From Pseudoalteromonas sp. NC201 (GTDB lineage Bacteria; Pseudomonadota; Gammaproteobacteria; Enterobacterales; Alteromonadaceae), in contig NZ_CP022522.1 in the NCBI RefSeq assembly GCF_002850255.1, positions 4,070,318-4,134,317 on the forward strand: 64,000 nt of DNA. Reading direction: 5' to 3'. This document shows, piece after piece, positions 48,260-58,292 of this stretch. Each line of letters opens with the position of its first letter. Position 1 is the stretch's first letter. Made by a program: the position numbers and the translations under genes. A model generated the notes under the pieces. The model saw only the letters and a program-made list of their open reading frames with translations. It did no database searches and had not been told where the DNA came from.

Positions 48260-48570
48260 CACTTAAAATATATAAAGATCTTTTTAAAGATCTTTATTGA
48301 TCTTACTATTACTGATCCTTTGATCTGTGAATAGTTTTGTATTCCTGTTTAGATCCAACTGCTTAACTAAGATCAATTGGTGTGAATTAGATCGGATCAA
48401 TGGGCTTAAAACCTTTGATCAACTTGCCACTTTATTCACAGGGCTAGATCTGAATTATTTTATCCAATGGATAAGTAAGCATAGATCAGCAGTTAGATCA
48501 TAGGTTATCCACAATACGATCTAAAATAGACTGAATTTGTGAATAACTTCTGTGTATTTCAGTGTCGCGC
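48260..48570. other. oriC: Chromosomal replication origin (oriC)
   Basis: The intergenic space between mnmG and mioC, the position of oriC in E. coli relatives, holds 14 GATC sites in about 245 bp (48277-48521). It also has a perfect DnaA box TTATCCACA (48505-48513), TTATTCACA (48432-48440) and its reverse TGTGAATAA (48538-48546). Single-mismatch boxes lie at 48326-48334 (reverse) and 48381-48389 (reverse). An A+T-rich GATCTTT-type direct repeat tract at 48277-48295 is like the 13-mer unwinding element. Dam/SeqA control is implied by the GATC density. Confidence 0.93.
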
Positions 48571-48572
48571 CG

Positions 48573-49022
48573 TTAAGCGACACATTCAACAAACTTAGGT
48601 AACCAAGCAATAGCGGTATCTTCTGGTAGATCTGGGTGTAAAACATCGATCTTTTCTATGTCTAACAGCTGTGTTGCACCTTTTTCTTTAAGTAGATCAG
48701 CAAGATTAATAGCTGCATGATTAAAGGTGTCATAACTTGAATCACCAATTCCCACTACCGCAAAGCGTAACTGGCTTAGATCCGAGCTCGCTTTTAATGC
48801 TGATATAAAAGGTAATAAGTTTTCTGGATAGTCACCGGCTCCATAGGTTGATGTCACCACCAGCCAAAGTGCTTGCTGACAAGCTTCAAGCTCGGGTTTT
48901 TCATGCAAATTCACGGTATAACCTTGAGATTCAAGCGATTCCATAAGCTGTTCAGCAACGTATTCAGCTGATCCCATTTGGCTGCCTACAATAAGATCTA
49001 AAGTTTGCATTGTTACCCTCAC
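48573..49022 (-). CDS. mioC: Flavodoxin-like protein MioC
   Basis: 149 aa. The FMN-binding loop TSTYGAGDYPENL, plus LIVGSQMGSAEYVAE and VVGIGDSSYDTFNHA, are flavodoxin-family motifs. MioC flanks oriC in enterics and relatives; its transcription towards the origin has been linked to initiation in E. coli. Full length. Confidence 0.92.
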   Translation of the reverse strand: MRVTMQTLDLIVGSQMGSAEYVAEQLMESLESQGYTVNLHEKPELEACQQALWLVVTSTYGAGDYPENLLPFISALKASSDLSQLRFAVVGIGDSSYDTFNHAAINLADLLKEKGATQLLDIEKIDVLHPDLPEDTAIAWLPKFVECVA

Positions 49023-49419
49023 CTAAGTCGTATTGCGCGCCATCTTAGCGTTTAACGTGAATATGTAAAGAGGGCTTTGAGGTTATTGGATAAAAATATT
49101 TGCACAAATAGTGTGTAATTTTTAGTGTTTTTACTTATCTATATGAAATAAAGGCATAAAATAAAATATTCCTAAGTTTAACTCGGTGATTTATTTGTGG
49201 ATAATCTATGGGATAGCTGAGCCTAAAAATACTTTTTTAAGCCAAGGCTCATGCTTGAAACGGTAAGAACACCGCTGTTTTTGAACAAATTTTGAGGTTG
49301 TGGATGAGGTGTTGTGGATAACGATCTAAAAGCTGGAAGTCGATCCAGTCTTTTAGATCTATATAGTTAGATCCATATAATAAAAGAATCTAAAAAAGCG
49401 GTCAGATCTTGTGATTTAT
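49023..49419. promoter_or_regulatory. mioC upstream region with DnaA boxes and GATC cluster
   Basis: Two perfect reverse DnaA boxes TGTGGATAA (49196-49204 and 49313-49321), one imperfect (49299-49307), and a run of GATC sites at 49323-49405. It looks like an origin-linked regulatory region controlling mioC; no gene seen. Confidence 0.7.
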
Positions 49420-50217
49420 TTAGTTTGACAGCCAAGTTGTGCGGACTGATTGCTCAAATAAGAAGTCTACAGCATGTTCTTCGAGCAGCCTTCTGGTGAC
49501 TGATTCTTGTTGTGCTATCACATGATCGCTGAGAGCGTTACCCGATGAGATACGTTTGACTCCTAACTCTGCTAACGCCTGTTTATCACTAAATCCGGGC
49601 AACAGCATCACATTGACTGGAATTGAAAGCAGGGCTGTTAGGCGTTTTATCGTCGGGGCGTCGGTTAAACCGGGAATAAAAAAGCCATCGCAACCTGCTG
49701 CTTGATAGGCGAGTGCACGCTCATGCAGCGTCGCTTCAGTCCACTGTGGTTGTAAGCAAAGATCGCAACGGGCATTAATAAAAAAATGATCGAAACCATT
49801 ATGACGTAAAGCTTGTTTGATTGCCTGCAATAACGCTTGGTGTGCCTTTATATCGCGTAAGCTGCTCTGGTGACTGGGCTTGTCTTCAATATTGATACCT
49901 GCAACGCCAAGGTCGGCCAATTGGATAATATGTTTGATGATCTGATTTAGATCCGCGCTGTAGCCTGCCTCAATATCAACACTCAATGGAATAGTGATCA
50001 CCTTAAGGATGGCACTTACTGTTTGTAGTACACGGTCAAATGTGAGTTGTTCTCCATCTTTGTAGCCCTGATGATTAGACATGCCCCAGCTTGTTGTCGC
50101 AACGGCCTGACCACCAGCCTGTTCAATGATAAGCGCTGATGATGGATCCCAGCAGTTAGCTAGAAAAAGCGGGGCTGATTGTTGGTGTAGTGCATTGAAA
50201 GTTGTAAAAAGAGCCAT
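49420..50217 (-). CDS. Isocitrate lyase / PEP mutase family protein
   Basis: 265 aa alpha/beta-barrel enzyme. SVDIEAGYS (about residues 86-94) and GINIEDKPS match the metal-binding and substrate strands of the PEP mutase/isocitrate lyase superfamily; FINARCDLC follows. It is shorter than true isocitrate lyases and lacks their KKCGH motif, so it is more likely a carboxyvinyl-carboxyphosphonate or oxaloacetate-hydrolase-like member. The specific reaction cannot be read from sequence. Confidence 0.8.
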   Translation of the reverse strand: MALFTTFNALHQQSAPLFLANCWDPSSALIIEQAGGQAVATTSWGMSNHQGYKDGEQLTFDRVLQTVSAILKVITIPLSVDIEAGYSADLNQIIKHIIQLADLGVAGINIEDKPSHQSSLRDIKAHQALLQAIKQALRHNGFDHFFINARCDLCLQPQWTEATLHERALAYQAAGCDGFFIPGLTDAPTIKRLTALLSIPVNVMLLPGFSDKQALAELGVKRISSGNALSDHVIAQQESVTRRLLEEHAVDFLFEQSVRTTWLSN

Positions 50218-50456
50218 TTTATTTCTCCTAAGTTGAAACGCTTAGGATACGCAGTGTACGGATGTTGGACTGGCCAGATTTAGCACTTAACGTGATTGGG
50301 TAGATTTGCGGTTATCGCTCAGATCCTTATTATAAGTGTGCTGCTCTTTACTTTTTATTAATGTTTATCAAAAGCTTAACGATAAGTTTGATGTTGACCT
50401 AGTTATATGGATTCGAAATAATAGTGTTGATATTAAGGAACTACAAAAGGTAAAAC

Positions 50457-50762
50457 ATGGATAAGGATCTGCACATTAGTGCTGCTGAAAATTGGTACTC
50501 ATTTCGTATTAATGCATCTGGAGAGTTGGAGTTTAAACGCGTCGCACTGTGGGCTGCTGATAAACAGGGTTCTGTAAGAGGGTTAGTCTCTGGTACTGCC
50601 AACAAAAAATTCGCCAACTATTTATACAATGCGCCATACGCACACGGTGGTTATATTCATTGGGATGATATGGCACCCGATCAACAGAAAAAAGCAAAGC
50701 AGGACTGTCAAATAGATATCGACAGGTTAAAGGAGCTGCAAGCTGAGGATACGAACGCGTAG
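50457..50762 (+). CDS. Uncharacterised 101-aa protein
   Basis: Small soluble protein (start MDKDLHISAAENWYSF) with an aromatic-rich centre and an acidic Lys/Gln-rich helical tail; no family recognised. AAAGGTAAAAC precedes the start. It is upstream of the very large gene at 50889 and separated from it by a hairpin (50841-50861), so co-expression is uncertain. Confidence 0.55.
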   Translation: MDKDLHISAAENWYSFRINASGELEFKRVALWAADKQGSVRGLVSGTANKKFANYLYNAPYAHGGYIHWDDMAPDQQKKAKQDCQIDIDRLKELQAEDTNA

Positions 50763-50840
50763 CTGCCACTCGCTGTGTTTAGCATTTGCTTGAAATTGCC
50801 GCAGTTCACAAAGCTGCGCTTCATTATCTTTTTCTTCTCT

Positions 50841-50861
50841 ATAGCCCGATTAGTGGGCTAT
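50841..50861 (+). terminator. Possible weak terminator/attenuator upstream of the 1195-aa gene
   Basis: ATAGCCC / GGGCTAT, 7-bp stem and 7-nt loop, without a T-run after it on the plus strand. Confidence 0.4.
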
Positions 50862-50888
50862 ACGTCAAATTCAATTAGAAATAACGAC

Positions 50889-53800
50889 ATGAACCAATTC
50901 GATAAAAACCAGATAATCACGCTGGATATCCAAAACCCGCAACAAATCAAATTAGCATTAGCTCAGTATATGGCTTTGTTGGACAGCGATAAGGCCAGTT
51001 TTAACAGTCAGTTTGATGTTGAGTTTAAGCAACTTGATGAAGCGGGGATGCGCCGTTTGCAACCGCAAGATAGTGGCAACAACCTAAAGTTGCTTCAATC
51101 TGCATTAGATTTAGGCCAAGAAGGCGGTGCTCACCACTATGACCACACCATACTTGATGACACCGAAAACTATATTTCAGAGGTCATTTTATTTGCAGCA
51201 GCGCTGCAATACCCTGAGATCAAACAAGCCGTTGTAGAAGCCGCCAAGGCAATAGTGGCCTATAGTCGCCGCCAAAATGACACTGATGAAATGTGGCTTG
51301 ATGATATGCGGGTATTTGGCGTTGAAGCTTTGTATATGCTTGCAAAGACGGATATACAGTACGCCTATTTGCTAGCACAATACTTTGTGCCTTATTGGGA
51401 TGATGAACATGCATGTGGTTATGAAAGCTATTTAAGTGTATTGCTACACGAGCACGGTTGGCATCGTGAAATGATCAAAGCATTTATTTGGTGTGACAAC
51501 GATAACTTTAGATCTGGCATGTTCAAAAATGATCAATACAGTGAAGAATGTGACTACCAGCCGCTTGGGGAATATTTACGCGAAAATCCTGAGAGTTATG
51601 AGCAATTTAAAGCATTAGTCATTGCACGTTTTCAAGCTGAACCTGTATTGCTTGCCCATGTCGATACCATGTGTGATGAGGATGAAGAAGAAGACCTTAG
51701 TGGTCATCAGCCTGTGATCTCTTTGTATCAATCGCTATTCCCCCATAGCTGTTTTTATGACGATGAAGAGGCTAAAGACAGCTTTATGGCAATGTCATTT
51801 TTTGGCAGTACCCTCGAAAATGAAGCGTATGATTTACAGCAAAAAGTCCAATCACAGGTTGCAGGCCCATTAGTTAAAATTGCACAGAGTGCCATTGCTG
51901 CTCGCGCAAATTATCGTGCCTATCTAGCCAGAGGTGAGCGTAAATATGAGCTTAACTATGGTACTAATTTGCTGAAACCTTTTGTGCTGGCTATGCCCCA
52001 AGGCGAAGTATTGTGGCGCTACATTGAAACTGGGGAACCACAAACAGTATTGGAAACAGTCTGTGAAGTAGATGTGCTTGAATTAGCGAAAGTGCATGCC
52101 AGTGACATGGCTGAGCATCTTATTGATCAATTGAGTAGTTTTGAGCGCAATAATCAAGGCATAGTCGAGGAGCTGGAGTCGGTGCTCAGCCTTGTGCGAG
52201 GCGATCTACTTACAGATCACTTCAGTGAAGAAGCTGAATATACACAACCAAATGGCATGGTGTTGACGCTTGCGGTACGCAACGATGCAGAAAATAACTT
52301 ACTACAAGCTCGTGCTGAGCAGTACCTTCGCGTGATTGATGTATTTTACCATGCCCTAGGCAAGCGTGAGTTTTGCAAATATATGATGGCATCACTTACC
52401 GAAGGTGATGAAGCACTACTCTCCAGAGAAGCCTATTATCAGCGTTATACTCAACTCTCCGTGTCTGATATCAAGAGCGCGGCTGAAAATGCTAAAGCCA
52501 AAAATACCCAGTCGATATTTCGTCACTTCACCAACCAAGATGAATTACTGTGTCGCAAGCATCTTAAGTTGGTCAATGAGCATTTCCGCTCATCGCGTGC
52601 GCTGTGCCACCCAAAGCAATGGCCGCAATTGGATATGGGATTAATTACACTGGCCAGCTATCACCTGCACAGTGATTATAATCAGCATATTGGCGATGAT
52701 ATTACTGAGGCACTAGCAAATTATCTTAACGACAATCATATTTGGCAACTCGCTGCCCAGCACATAATTCAGAAATGTCATAAAAAGTCCGATCATTATA
52801 ACCCTGATAACTTAGGATTGTCTGAGGCACAAATAACGTGGATCTGTGATTACTTTACTGCAGACACGCCGCAAGATGATTTAAGCAGTTTATTGGCATT
52901 AGTGCAGCCGCAGTTGTATCGAGATGAGTGTTGTCGCGGTGATCTTTACCTAAACAAGTTTAGTGAAAAGCAGTCAAGCTATCAGCTCTTTAAAGATCAT
53001 GATGATGATTTCCAACGCTTTACCCTAACGGCATTTTGGTTGCGACAGCTACCTTTACCCCTGCAATACAAAGCAGATCGTTTATGGCAATTTATTATTG
53101 CACTAGCGCCAGTTAGGGTTGCACGCAATGTGCTTCGTGCTTATTCGGATGATCATTGGAGCATAGAGTTTGACACTATACTCGATGAAATTGAGGTCTA
53201 CGAACAGTTAAGTAAAGCTGGAATAGATAGCGGTATACTGAATGCCTATGAAATGAGCAATCAACGTTATAACTCCGAACGCTACTTGAATTGGATAGAG
53301 ATTTACAGCGAAATAGCCAGTGATGATACCAGCATGTTTGGCAGCATGGGACGTAACAAAGCCAAAGCTATGGAGCAGGGACTCGCATATATCAATGAGC
53401 GCACGAAAATTGAGTTTTTACATCATGTGTCGCTTAAACACCCGGAAGTTGAGCTTGATTTCAGCCATGATTTACAACGCGCGATTGATATTTTTGTGCA
53501 ATTAAACCTGCACTCTTGGGAGCATGCGTTAGCACAGGAATTAGGTCGTGATTGTCTATATTTCGGTGAAGGTGAAAAGCTACCAAAGAAGCTGCATAAA
53601 GCCATTGTAGCGGATAGCCTCTCAATACACGATAAACCTTGCCATGTTGATGGTCGAAGTTGGGAAGCGTGCACTGTGTTACAACAGCAAGGAGACAATT
53701 ACGTTATTGTGATGGCCGATCATGAGGTGCCGCTTGCTTGGTATGAAGAAAGGCTGCCATCTGGGCCGTTACTGATATTTTCAGAGCAGCTTGAGCGTGC

Positions 53801-54476
53801 GGCTATTATAAAACGCGTGGCTGAGCTGCAAGTGCAGTCCAATCGCATTAACGCGATTGTTGAGCAAACGATGGCTTATCTACATGACGAAGTCGAGTTT
53901 GATGTCATGGCTGCGCTGTTTAAAGGGCAAATCTCCACCGAGTTTATGCGTATCGATGCCGATGAATATCAAATGTATAGTCTCCGTCAGTTTGTGTGGA
54001 TGTTAGATGCTAAGCGTCGCAACAAACTGGTACGTCTGCTTCTTAATCATGACTATCGGGGCTTTAAATTAATTGAAGCGCAAATGGAACAACCTTGGCT
54101 ATTACATCAATTGGCACACAATGAGATAGATTTTGAAACTTACCTATCGAAAAGCGGTGAATATGAAGGCGAAGCGTCTGAAACCGGCATGGCATTTTTG
54201 CTCACCTGGTTATTTGATATCGGCGTTAAACCCGAACATTTGGTGCTGTTTTGTATTAAGCGCAGTCACTTTGACGTATGTCGTGAATTTATCGTGGCAC
54301 ATGCTCGTGGCCAATATGGCAGTTTTAAACAGAGTTTGAGCTATTTATATGCTGATCGCCGCGCTGAACTTCCTGAAATATTCAGCCAAGCAGCAGACGC
54401 TGAAGCATTGCTAGCTCCATTAAGAAAAGACAAATCTCGCAAGGTAAAAGAAGCGGTAAACCAATACGTTGGTTAG
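50889..54476 (+). CDS. Very large uncharacterised protein (about 1195 aa)
   Basis: The frame opens at 50775, but the first 38 residues look like read-through of the intergenic hairpin region, and an ATG at 50889 starts the acidic, helix-rich protein (MNQFDKNQIITLDIQNP). No signal peptide, membrane segment or domain signature is seen. Repeated acidic/aromatic helices (for example YLLAQYFVPYWDDEHACGY, YLRENPESYEQF) suggest an alpha-solenoid or scaffold. Conserved Cys-rich or catalytic motifs are absent. It could be a large structural or regulatory protein of Alteromonadales; I do not recognise it and give no function. Confidence 0.6.
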   Translation: MNQFDKNQIITLDIQNPQQIKLALAQYMALLDSDKASFNSQFDVEFKQLDEAGMRRLQPQDSGNNLKLLQSALDLGQEGGAHHYDHTILDDTENYISEVILFAAALQYPEIKQAVVEAAKAIVAYSRRQNDTDEMWLDDMRVFGVEALYMLAKTDIQYAYLLAQYFVPYWDDEHACGYESYLSVLLHEHGWHREMIKAFIWCDNDNFRSGMFKNDQYSEECDYQPLGEYLRENPESYEQFKALVIARFQAEPVLLAHVDTMCDEDEEEDLSGHQPVISLYQSLFPHSCFYDDEEAKDSFMAMSFFGSTLENEAYDLQQKVQSQVAGPLVKIAQSAIAARANYRAYLARGERKYELNYGTNLLKPFVLAMPQGEVLWRYIETGEPQTVLETVCEVDVLELAKVHASDMAEHLIDQLSSFERNNQGIVEELESVLSLVRGDLLTDHFSEEAEYTQPNGMVLTLAVRNDAENNLLQARAEQYLRVIDVFYHALGKREFCKYMMASLTEGDEALLSREAYYQRYTQLSVSDIKSAAENAKAKNTQSIFRHFTNQDELLCRKHLKLVNEHFRSSRALCHPKQWPQLDMGLITLASYHLHSDYNQHIGDDITEALANYLNDNHIWQLAAQHIIQKCHKKSDHYNPDNLGLSEAQITWICDYFTADTPQDDLSSLLALVQPQLYRDECCRGDLYLNKFSEKQSSYQLFKDHDDDFQRFTLTAFWLRQLPLPLQYKADRLWQFIIALAPVRVARNVLRAYSDDHWSIEFDTILDEIEVYEQLSKAGIDSGILNAYEMSNQRYNSERYLNWIEIYSEIASDDTSMFGSMGRNKAKAMEQGLAYINERTKIEFLHHVSLKHPEVELDFSHDLQRAIDIFVQLNLHSWEHALAQELGRDCLYFGEGEKLPKKLHKAIVADSLSIHDKPCHVDGRSWEACTVLQQQGDNYVIVMADHEVPLAWYEERLPSGPLLIFSEQLERAAIIKRVAELQVQSNRINAIVEQTMAYLHDEVEFDVMAALFKGQISTEFMRIDADEYQMYSLRQFVWMLDAKRRNKLVRLLLNHDYRGFKLIEAQMEQPWLLHQLAHNEIDFETYLSKSGEYEGEASETGMAFLLTWLFDIGVKPEHLVLFCIKRSHFDVCREFIVAHARGQYGSFKQSLSYLYADRRAELPEIFSQAADAEALLAPLRKDKSRKVKEAVNQYVG

Positions 54477-54485
54477 TGTGTAGTC

Positions 54486-54507
54486 ATACGCCCAAAAAAG
54501 GGCGTAT
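54486..54507. terminator. Bidirectional terminator between the large gene and mnmE
   Basis: ATACGCCC / GGGCGTAT with A6 loop, in the 50-bp space between convergent genes. Confidence 0.6.
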
Positions 54508-54526
54508 AACGACTCAGATATTTGGG

Positions 54527-55891
54527 TTATTTACCGATACAAAATGAGCTAAATATTTTGCCCAGCAAGTCGTCGGAGGTGAATTCACCAGTGATCTCAT
54601 TGAGGTATTGCTGGGTAAGGCGCAGCTCTTCTGCCAAAATTTCACCGGCAATATGCATTTCTAGCTGAGTTTGACCTATTTCTAGGTGCTCAGCAGCGCG
54701 CTCTAGGGCGTCTAAGTGACGACGGCGAGCCATAAAGCCACCTTCAGTTGCACCAGTAAATCCAATACAGGCTTTTAGGTGTTCCCTCAATAAATCAATG
54801 CCTTGAATATCTTTAGCACTTAGACGGATAAGGGTATGGCCATCACTCGTTGTTGCGCCAACCGCTTCACCGCTTAAATCGACTTTATTGCGGATCACGG
54901 TAATTTCCATGCCTTGTGGTAATTGCTCGATAAAATCAGGCCAGATCTTCGCAGGATCGGTTTCGTGGGTTTCGGTGCCATCCACCATAAATAGTACGTG
55001 ATCGGCGCCGCGGATCTCTTCCCAAGCACGCTCAATACCTATTTGTTCTACTTTGTCCGGACTTTCACGAAGTCCTGCCGTGTCGATAATATGAAGCGGC
55101 ATGCCATCAATATGAATATGCTCACGTAGTACGTCTCGTGTGGTACCTGCGATGTCTGTAACAATCGCGGCTTCACGGCCTGCTAAGGCATTGAGTAGCG
55201 ACGATTTACCAGCATTAGGGCGGCCAGCAATCACCACGCGCATGCCTTCACGCATAATGCTGCCTTGCTTGGCTTGTTTACGCACTTCTGCGAGTTGCTG
55301 AATAATGGCTTCTAGGTCACCCGAGACTTTACCATCGGAAAGAAAGTCGATTTCTTCGTCGGGGAAGTCAATTGCGGCTTCTACGTACATGCGCAGATGA
55401 ATTACTTTCTCAACCAAAGTATTGATATGTTTAGAAAAGTCACCTTGTAGTGAATGTAGTGCACTTTTTGCAGCTTGCTCGCTGGTGGCGTTGATCAAGT
55501 CTGCGATAGCTTCTGCTTGCGTTAAGTCTAGCTTGTCGTTCATAAAAGCACGTTCTGAGAACTCACCAGGCTTTGCCAAGCGCACTTGCTCAATTTTGCT
55601 GATTTCCTTTAACAGCATATCAAGTACCACTGGGCCACCGTGGCCTTGTAACTCAAGGACATCTTCACCGGTGAATGAGTTCGGCCCTTGGAAGAACAAT
55701 GCAATACCTTGGTCTAGTTGTTCACCTGCTAGGGTATTGAATGGCAGGTATTCGGCATAGCGAGTTTTTGGGCATTTACCTAAGATTTGCTCGGCAACTG
55801 CTCGGGCTTTACACCCTGAAACTCGAATAATACCAACGCCACCGCGACCCGGTGCGGTAGCCTGTGCTGCTATGGTGTCTTGTGCGATCAT
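54527..55891 (-). CDS. mnmE: tRNA modification GTPase MnmE
   Basis: 454 aa. N-terminal THF-binding domain ([20 protein letters not shown]), G domain with [30 protein letters not shown] and NKVD, and the characteristic C-terminal FCIGK. Works with MnmG on U34 of tRNA. Full length, convergent with the large plus-strand gene. Confidence 0.96.
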   Translation of the reverse strand: MIAQDTIAAQATAPGRGGVGIIRVSGCKARAVAEQILGKCPKTRYAEYLPFNTLAGEQLDQGIALFFQGPNSFTGEDVLELQGHGGPVVLDMLLKEISKIEQVRLAKPGEFSERAFMNDKLDLTQAEAIADLINATSEQAAKSALHSLQGDFSKHINTLVEKVIHLRMYVEAAIDFPDEEIDFLSDGKVSGDLEAIIQQLAEVRKQAKQGSIMREGMRVVIAGRPNAGKSSLLNALAGREAAIVTDIAGTTRDVLREHIHIDGMPLHIIDTAGLRESPDKVEQIGIERAWEEIRGADHVLFMVDGTETHETDPAKIWPDFIEQLPQGMEITVIRNKVDLSGEAVGATTSDGHTLIRLSAKDIQGIDLLREHLKACIGFTGATEGGFMARRRHLDALERAAEHLEIGQTQLEMHIAGEILAEELRLTQQYLNEITGEFTSDDLLGKIFSSFCIGK

Positions 55892-56030
55892 GATGACTCT
55901 TTAGACTGTCTGGTTAATAGCCATAATTGTACAGCAATTGATATATCTCAGGTATAGCTGGTGGGTAATATCTAAGTCTGCCCATTGCGTTTTGGGTGGT
56001 TGATGACCTTAATGATACGGTTATGCGCTT

Positions 56031-58289
56031 TTGTCAGGTATAATTATGGTCACAGTTTTTACTGTTCTTACTAGCAAAGGTTGTATAAGGGAAACTAACG
56101 CTGTGCTGCACTTTCTTCAATTCCGCTTCGATCCAAATGTCTCGTGTTTATATCGTGATGCTGAGCAAGTGCCACTGAGGCCGAGAGTCGCGCAGCTGTT
56201 GGCTTATTTTTTAGCCCATCCAAATCAGATTGTTACACGTGAAACATTGCTCAGCACGTTGTGGCAACACGGTGAGTTTAGAGAAGCTGCACTAACACAA
56301 AGTATCACTGAGCTAAGACAAGCCCTCAAAGATAACGCCCAGCAACCCACCTTTATTAAAACCATACCACAGCAAGGTTATCAGTGGATTTGTCCTGTTG
56401 AGAGCCGCACATTTAGCACATTCAAACTCACTACAACAATAAAAGCGATGCTTGTCGTTGGCGCTGGCGCTGTTGCGTTAAGTGGAGTCGCAGCGAGTGT
56501 TTACCTCGTTTCTAGTTCAGCACCCGTTGTCACTCGTATACAAGCTGAGCAAGACTCGTTAATCATTGTGCCAATGGTGAATGAGACAGGTGTACAAGCC
56601 AATGCGTGGTGGGGTTATGCGCTTGAAGCAGCATTGAGACAACATTTACAGTCTCATTATCAATTAGTACCGCGAAGTCAATATCCTGAGCTTGCAGAGA
56701 ATAGTGCGATTAATCAGCTCACGCTTTCACTAAAGCCGATACAACAGCGTTTTTTACTCAGTGTTACTTATGGAGATAAGCAAAGCGAGATAATTGTTGA
56801 ACAGTTAGATGAGAGCTTTGAAGCGATTGCAACAGAGGTTATTGCGCAGTTAGCGCTAGATATTGACACTAAAACCGCCAAAAAATCATCCTTAAATCTA
56901 GCAATGAATGACTATTACCGCGGCGTGCAAGCATTGAATGAACAGGGACCTCAACTAGCAAAGGCATATTTTGAGGCGGCTGTGGCACAAATGCCGGAAC
57001 ATCTAGAAAGTCAGATGGAGCTTGCGCAAATTTGTTGGCAGCTCGGTGATATTGATTCTGCCACCCGTCGATTCGAACAGATTTCACTAAGTACAGCTTC
57101 AATCGCGACTCGTGCTCGCTACCACCTCTATTACGGAGAGTTTTTCAAGGCACAAGGCTTACATCAGCAAGCGTTGCAGCAAGCTCAGCTTGCCCTCGAT
57201 GCTGCTGAGCAAAGCCAGCAAGTTGAGTTGATTGCGATGGCATATCAACTCAAAGCAGATGCTTTTTGGGTGTTACAACGTTGGGATGAATACCAGCAAG
57301 CGATGAGTTCAGCGCATGTTTTGATAGGCAGTCGATCGTTTGCCTATAGCGAAGCACAGCGGAGTTTCTATCTTGCCAATCCACCAGCGGCTGGTCCCGC
57401 TGAAAAAACGTTACTGAACTTAGAGAAGAGTAAACCCGTACTCGCGCAAGCCATTGCCTATTATGAGCAAACAAAGCAGACCATGAATCTAATAAAAGCT
57501 TTGTTTGCTTATGGTCAAAATTACTTAGTGCCAGTAGTTGAAAGTGAACCTAGTTTATTAAAAGCCCTCGCTTTAGCTCAGAAAAATGGATATCACTATT
57601 TAGAAAAGCAAATACTCACTTACCTAGGATTCTACTATATTCAGCTACATCAGGGAGAGAAGGCGCTACGGTATTTAAAAGACATTAACGGCGAGCCGCG
57701 TTTTATTCCAAGCTATGAGCAACAGCAATTACTGATTGGCATGGCGCATATGGATATCGCATTGCAAACGGGTGATACGGATGCAATGCAAAGTGCAATT
57801 ACGCAATATCAAATGCTGTTAGAAAGCGATTATATTTCTTCGGTGACGCGTGCCAACGTTAAATTGTTACTGGGTTGGACCTGGATCAAAGCGGGCAAGC
57901 TCGAATTAGCAGAGCCGTTGACGATTGAAGCAATGCAAGACTATCAAACGTTACAGCTACAAGAAGTTGAGACCTATGCGCTCTATACGCAAATGTATAT
58001 CCACCTTTTGAGAAACGAGCCTCAACAAGCGCTTGAGATCATTACTGCACATCAACATACCAATTCACATCTTTTGTTGCTTTACGGTGTTGTTGCGGCT
58101 GATATGTTAAATGAAGAAGCGCTGCAAAAGCGCTTTTCAGATAAATTGGCCGGACTCGAAAACAGCCAATTATTACAGCAACAGTTGCTGCAAATACACC
58201 AGCAAAGCAGCATCAATAAGCGCTTTATTGCTGAGCTTATCGATGCCCCTTACAGCGTCTATTGTCAGAGTAAATGGACGATAAATTAG
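56031..58289 (+). CDS. Winged-helix membrane regulator with TPR sensor (CadC-like)
   Basis: About 730-752 aa depending on start. The frame opens with a TTG at 56031; a GTG at 56103 with AAGGGA upstream, or the ATG at 56046, are better candidates. An OmpR-type winged helix (PLRPRVAQLLAYFLAHPNQI, TRETLLSTLWQH, TLTQSITELRQ-like, TIPQQGYQW) is followed by one TM helix (AMLVVGAGAVALSGVAASVYLV) and a periplasmic part with TPR-like helical repeats from about residue 290. An architecture of DNA-binding head, membrane anchor and sensor resembles CadC and its TPR-containing relatives. The parS-like site at 56231-56246 is embedded in the winged-helix coding region. Possible -10 TATAAT at 56039-56044. 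Confidence 0.78.
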   Translation: MSGIIMVTVFTVLTSKGCIRETNAVLHFLQFRFDPNVSCLYRDAEQVPLRPRVAQLLAYFLAHPNQIVTRETLLSTLWQHGEFREAALTQSITELRQALKDNAQQPTFIKTIPQQGYQWICPVESRTFSTFKLTTTIKAMLVVGAGAVALSGVAASVYLVSSSAPVVTRIQAEQDSLIIVPMVNETGVQANAWWGYALEAALRQHLQSHYQLVPRSQYPELAENSAINQLTLSLKPIQQRFLLSVTYGDKQSEIIVEQLDESFEAIATEVIAQLALDIDTKTAKKSSLNLAMNDYYRGVQALNEQGPQLAKAYFEAAVAQMPEHLESQMELAQICWQLGDIDSATRRFEQISLSTASIATRARYHLYYGEFFKAQGLHQQALQQAQLALDAAEQSQQVELIAMAYQLKADAFWVLQRWDEYQQAMSSAHVLIGSRSFAYSEAQRSFYLANPPAAGPAEKTLLNLEKSKPVLAQAIAYYEQTKQTMNLIKALFAYGQNYLVPVVESEPSLLKALALAQKNGYHYLEKQILTYLGFYYIQLHQGEKALRYLKDINGEPRFIPSYEQQQLLIGMAHMDIALQTGDTDAMQSAITQYQMLLESDYISSVTRANVKLLLGWTWIKAGKLELAEPLTIEAMQDYQTLQLQEVETYALYTQMYIHLLRNEPQQALEIITAHQHTNSHLLLLYGVVAADMLNEEALQKRFSDKLAGLENSQLLQQQLLQIHQQSSINKRFIAELIDAPYSVYCQSKWTIN
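56231..56246. other. parS-like ParB-binding site
   Basis: TGTTACACGTGAAACA fits the parS consensus TGTTNCACGTGAAACA exactly (16 of 16 counting N). It lies inside a coding region, about 8 kb from oriC and 11 kb from parB. Confidence 0.8.
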
Positions 58290-58292
58290 GCT

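Noticed and set aside
50775..50888. Upstream 38 codons of the 1195-aa protein
   Set aside because: They run across an intergenic inverted repeat and look like untranslated sequence; the ATG at 50889 begins the coherent protein.
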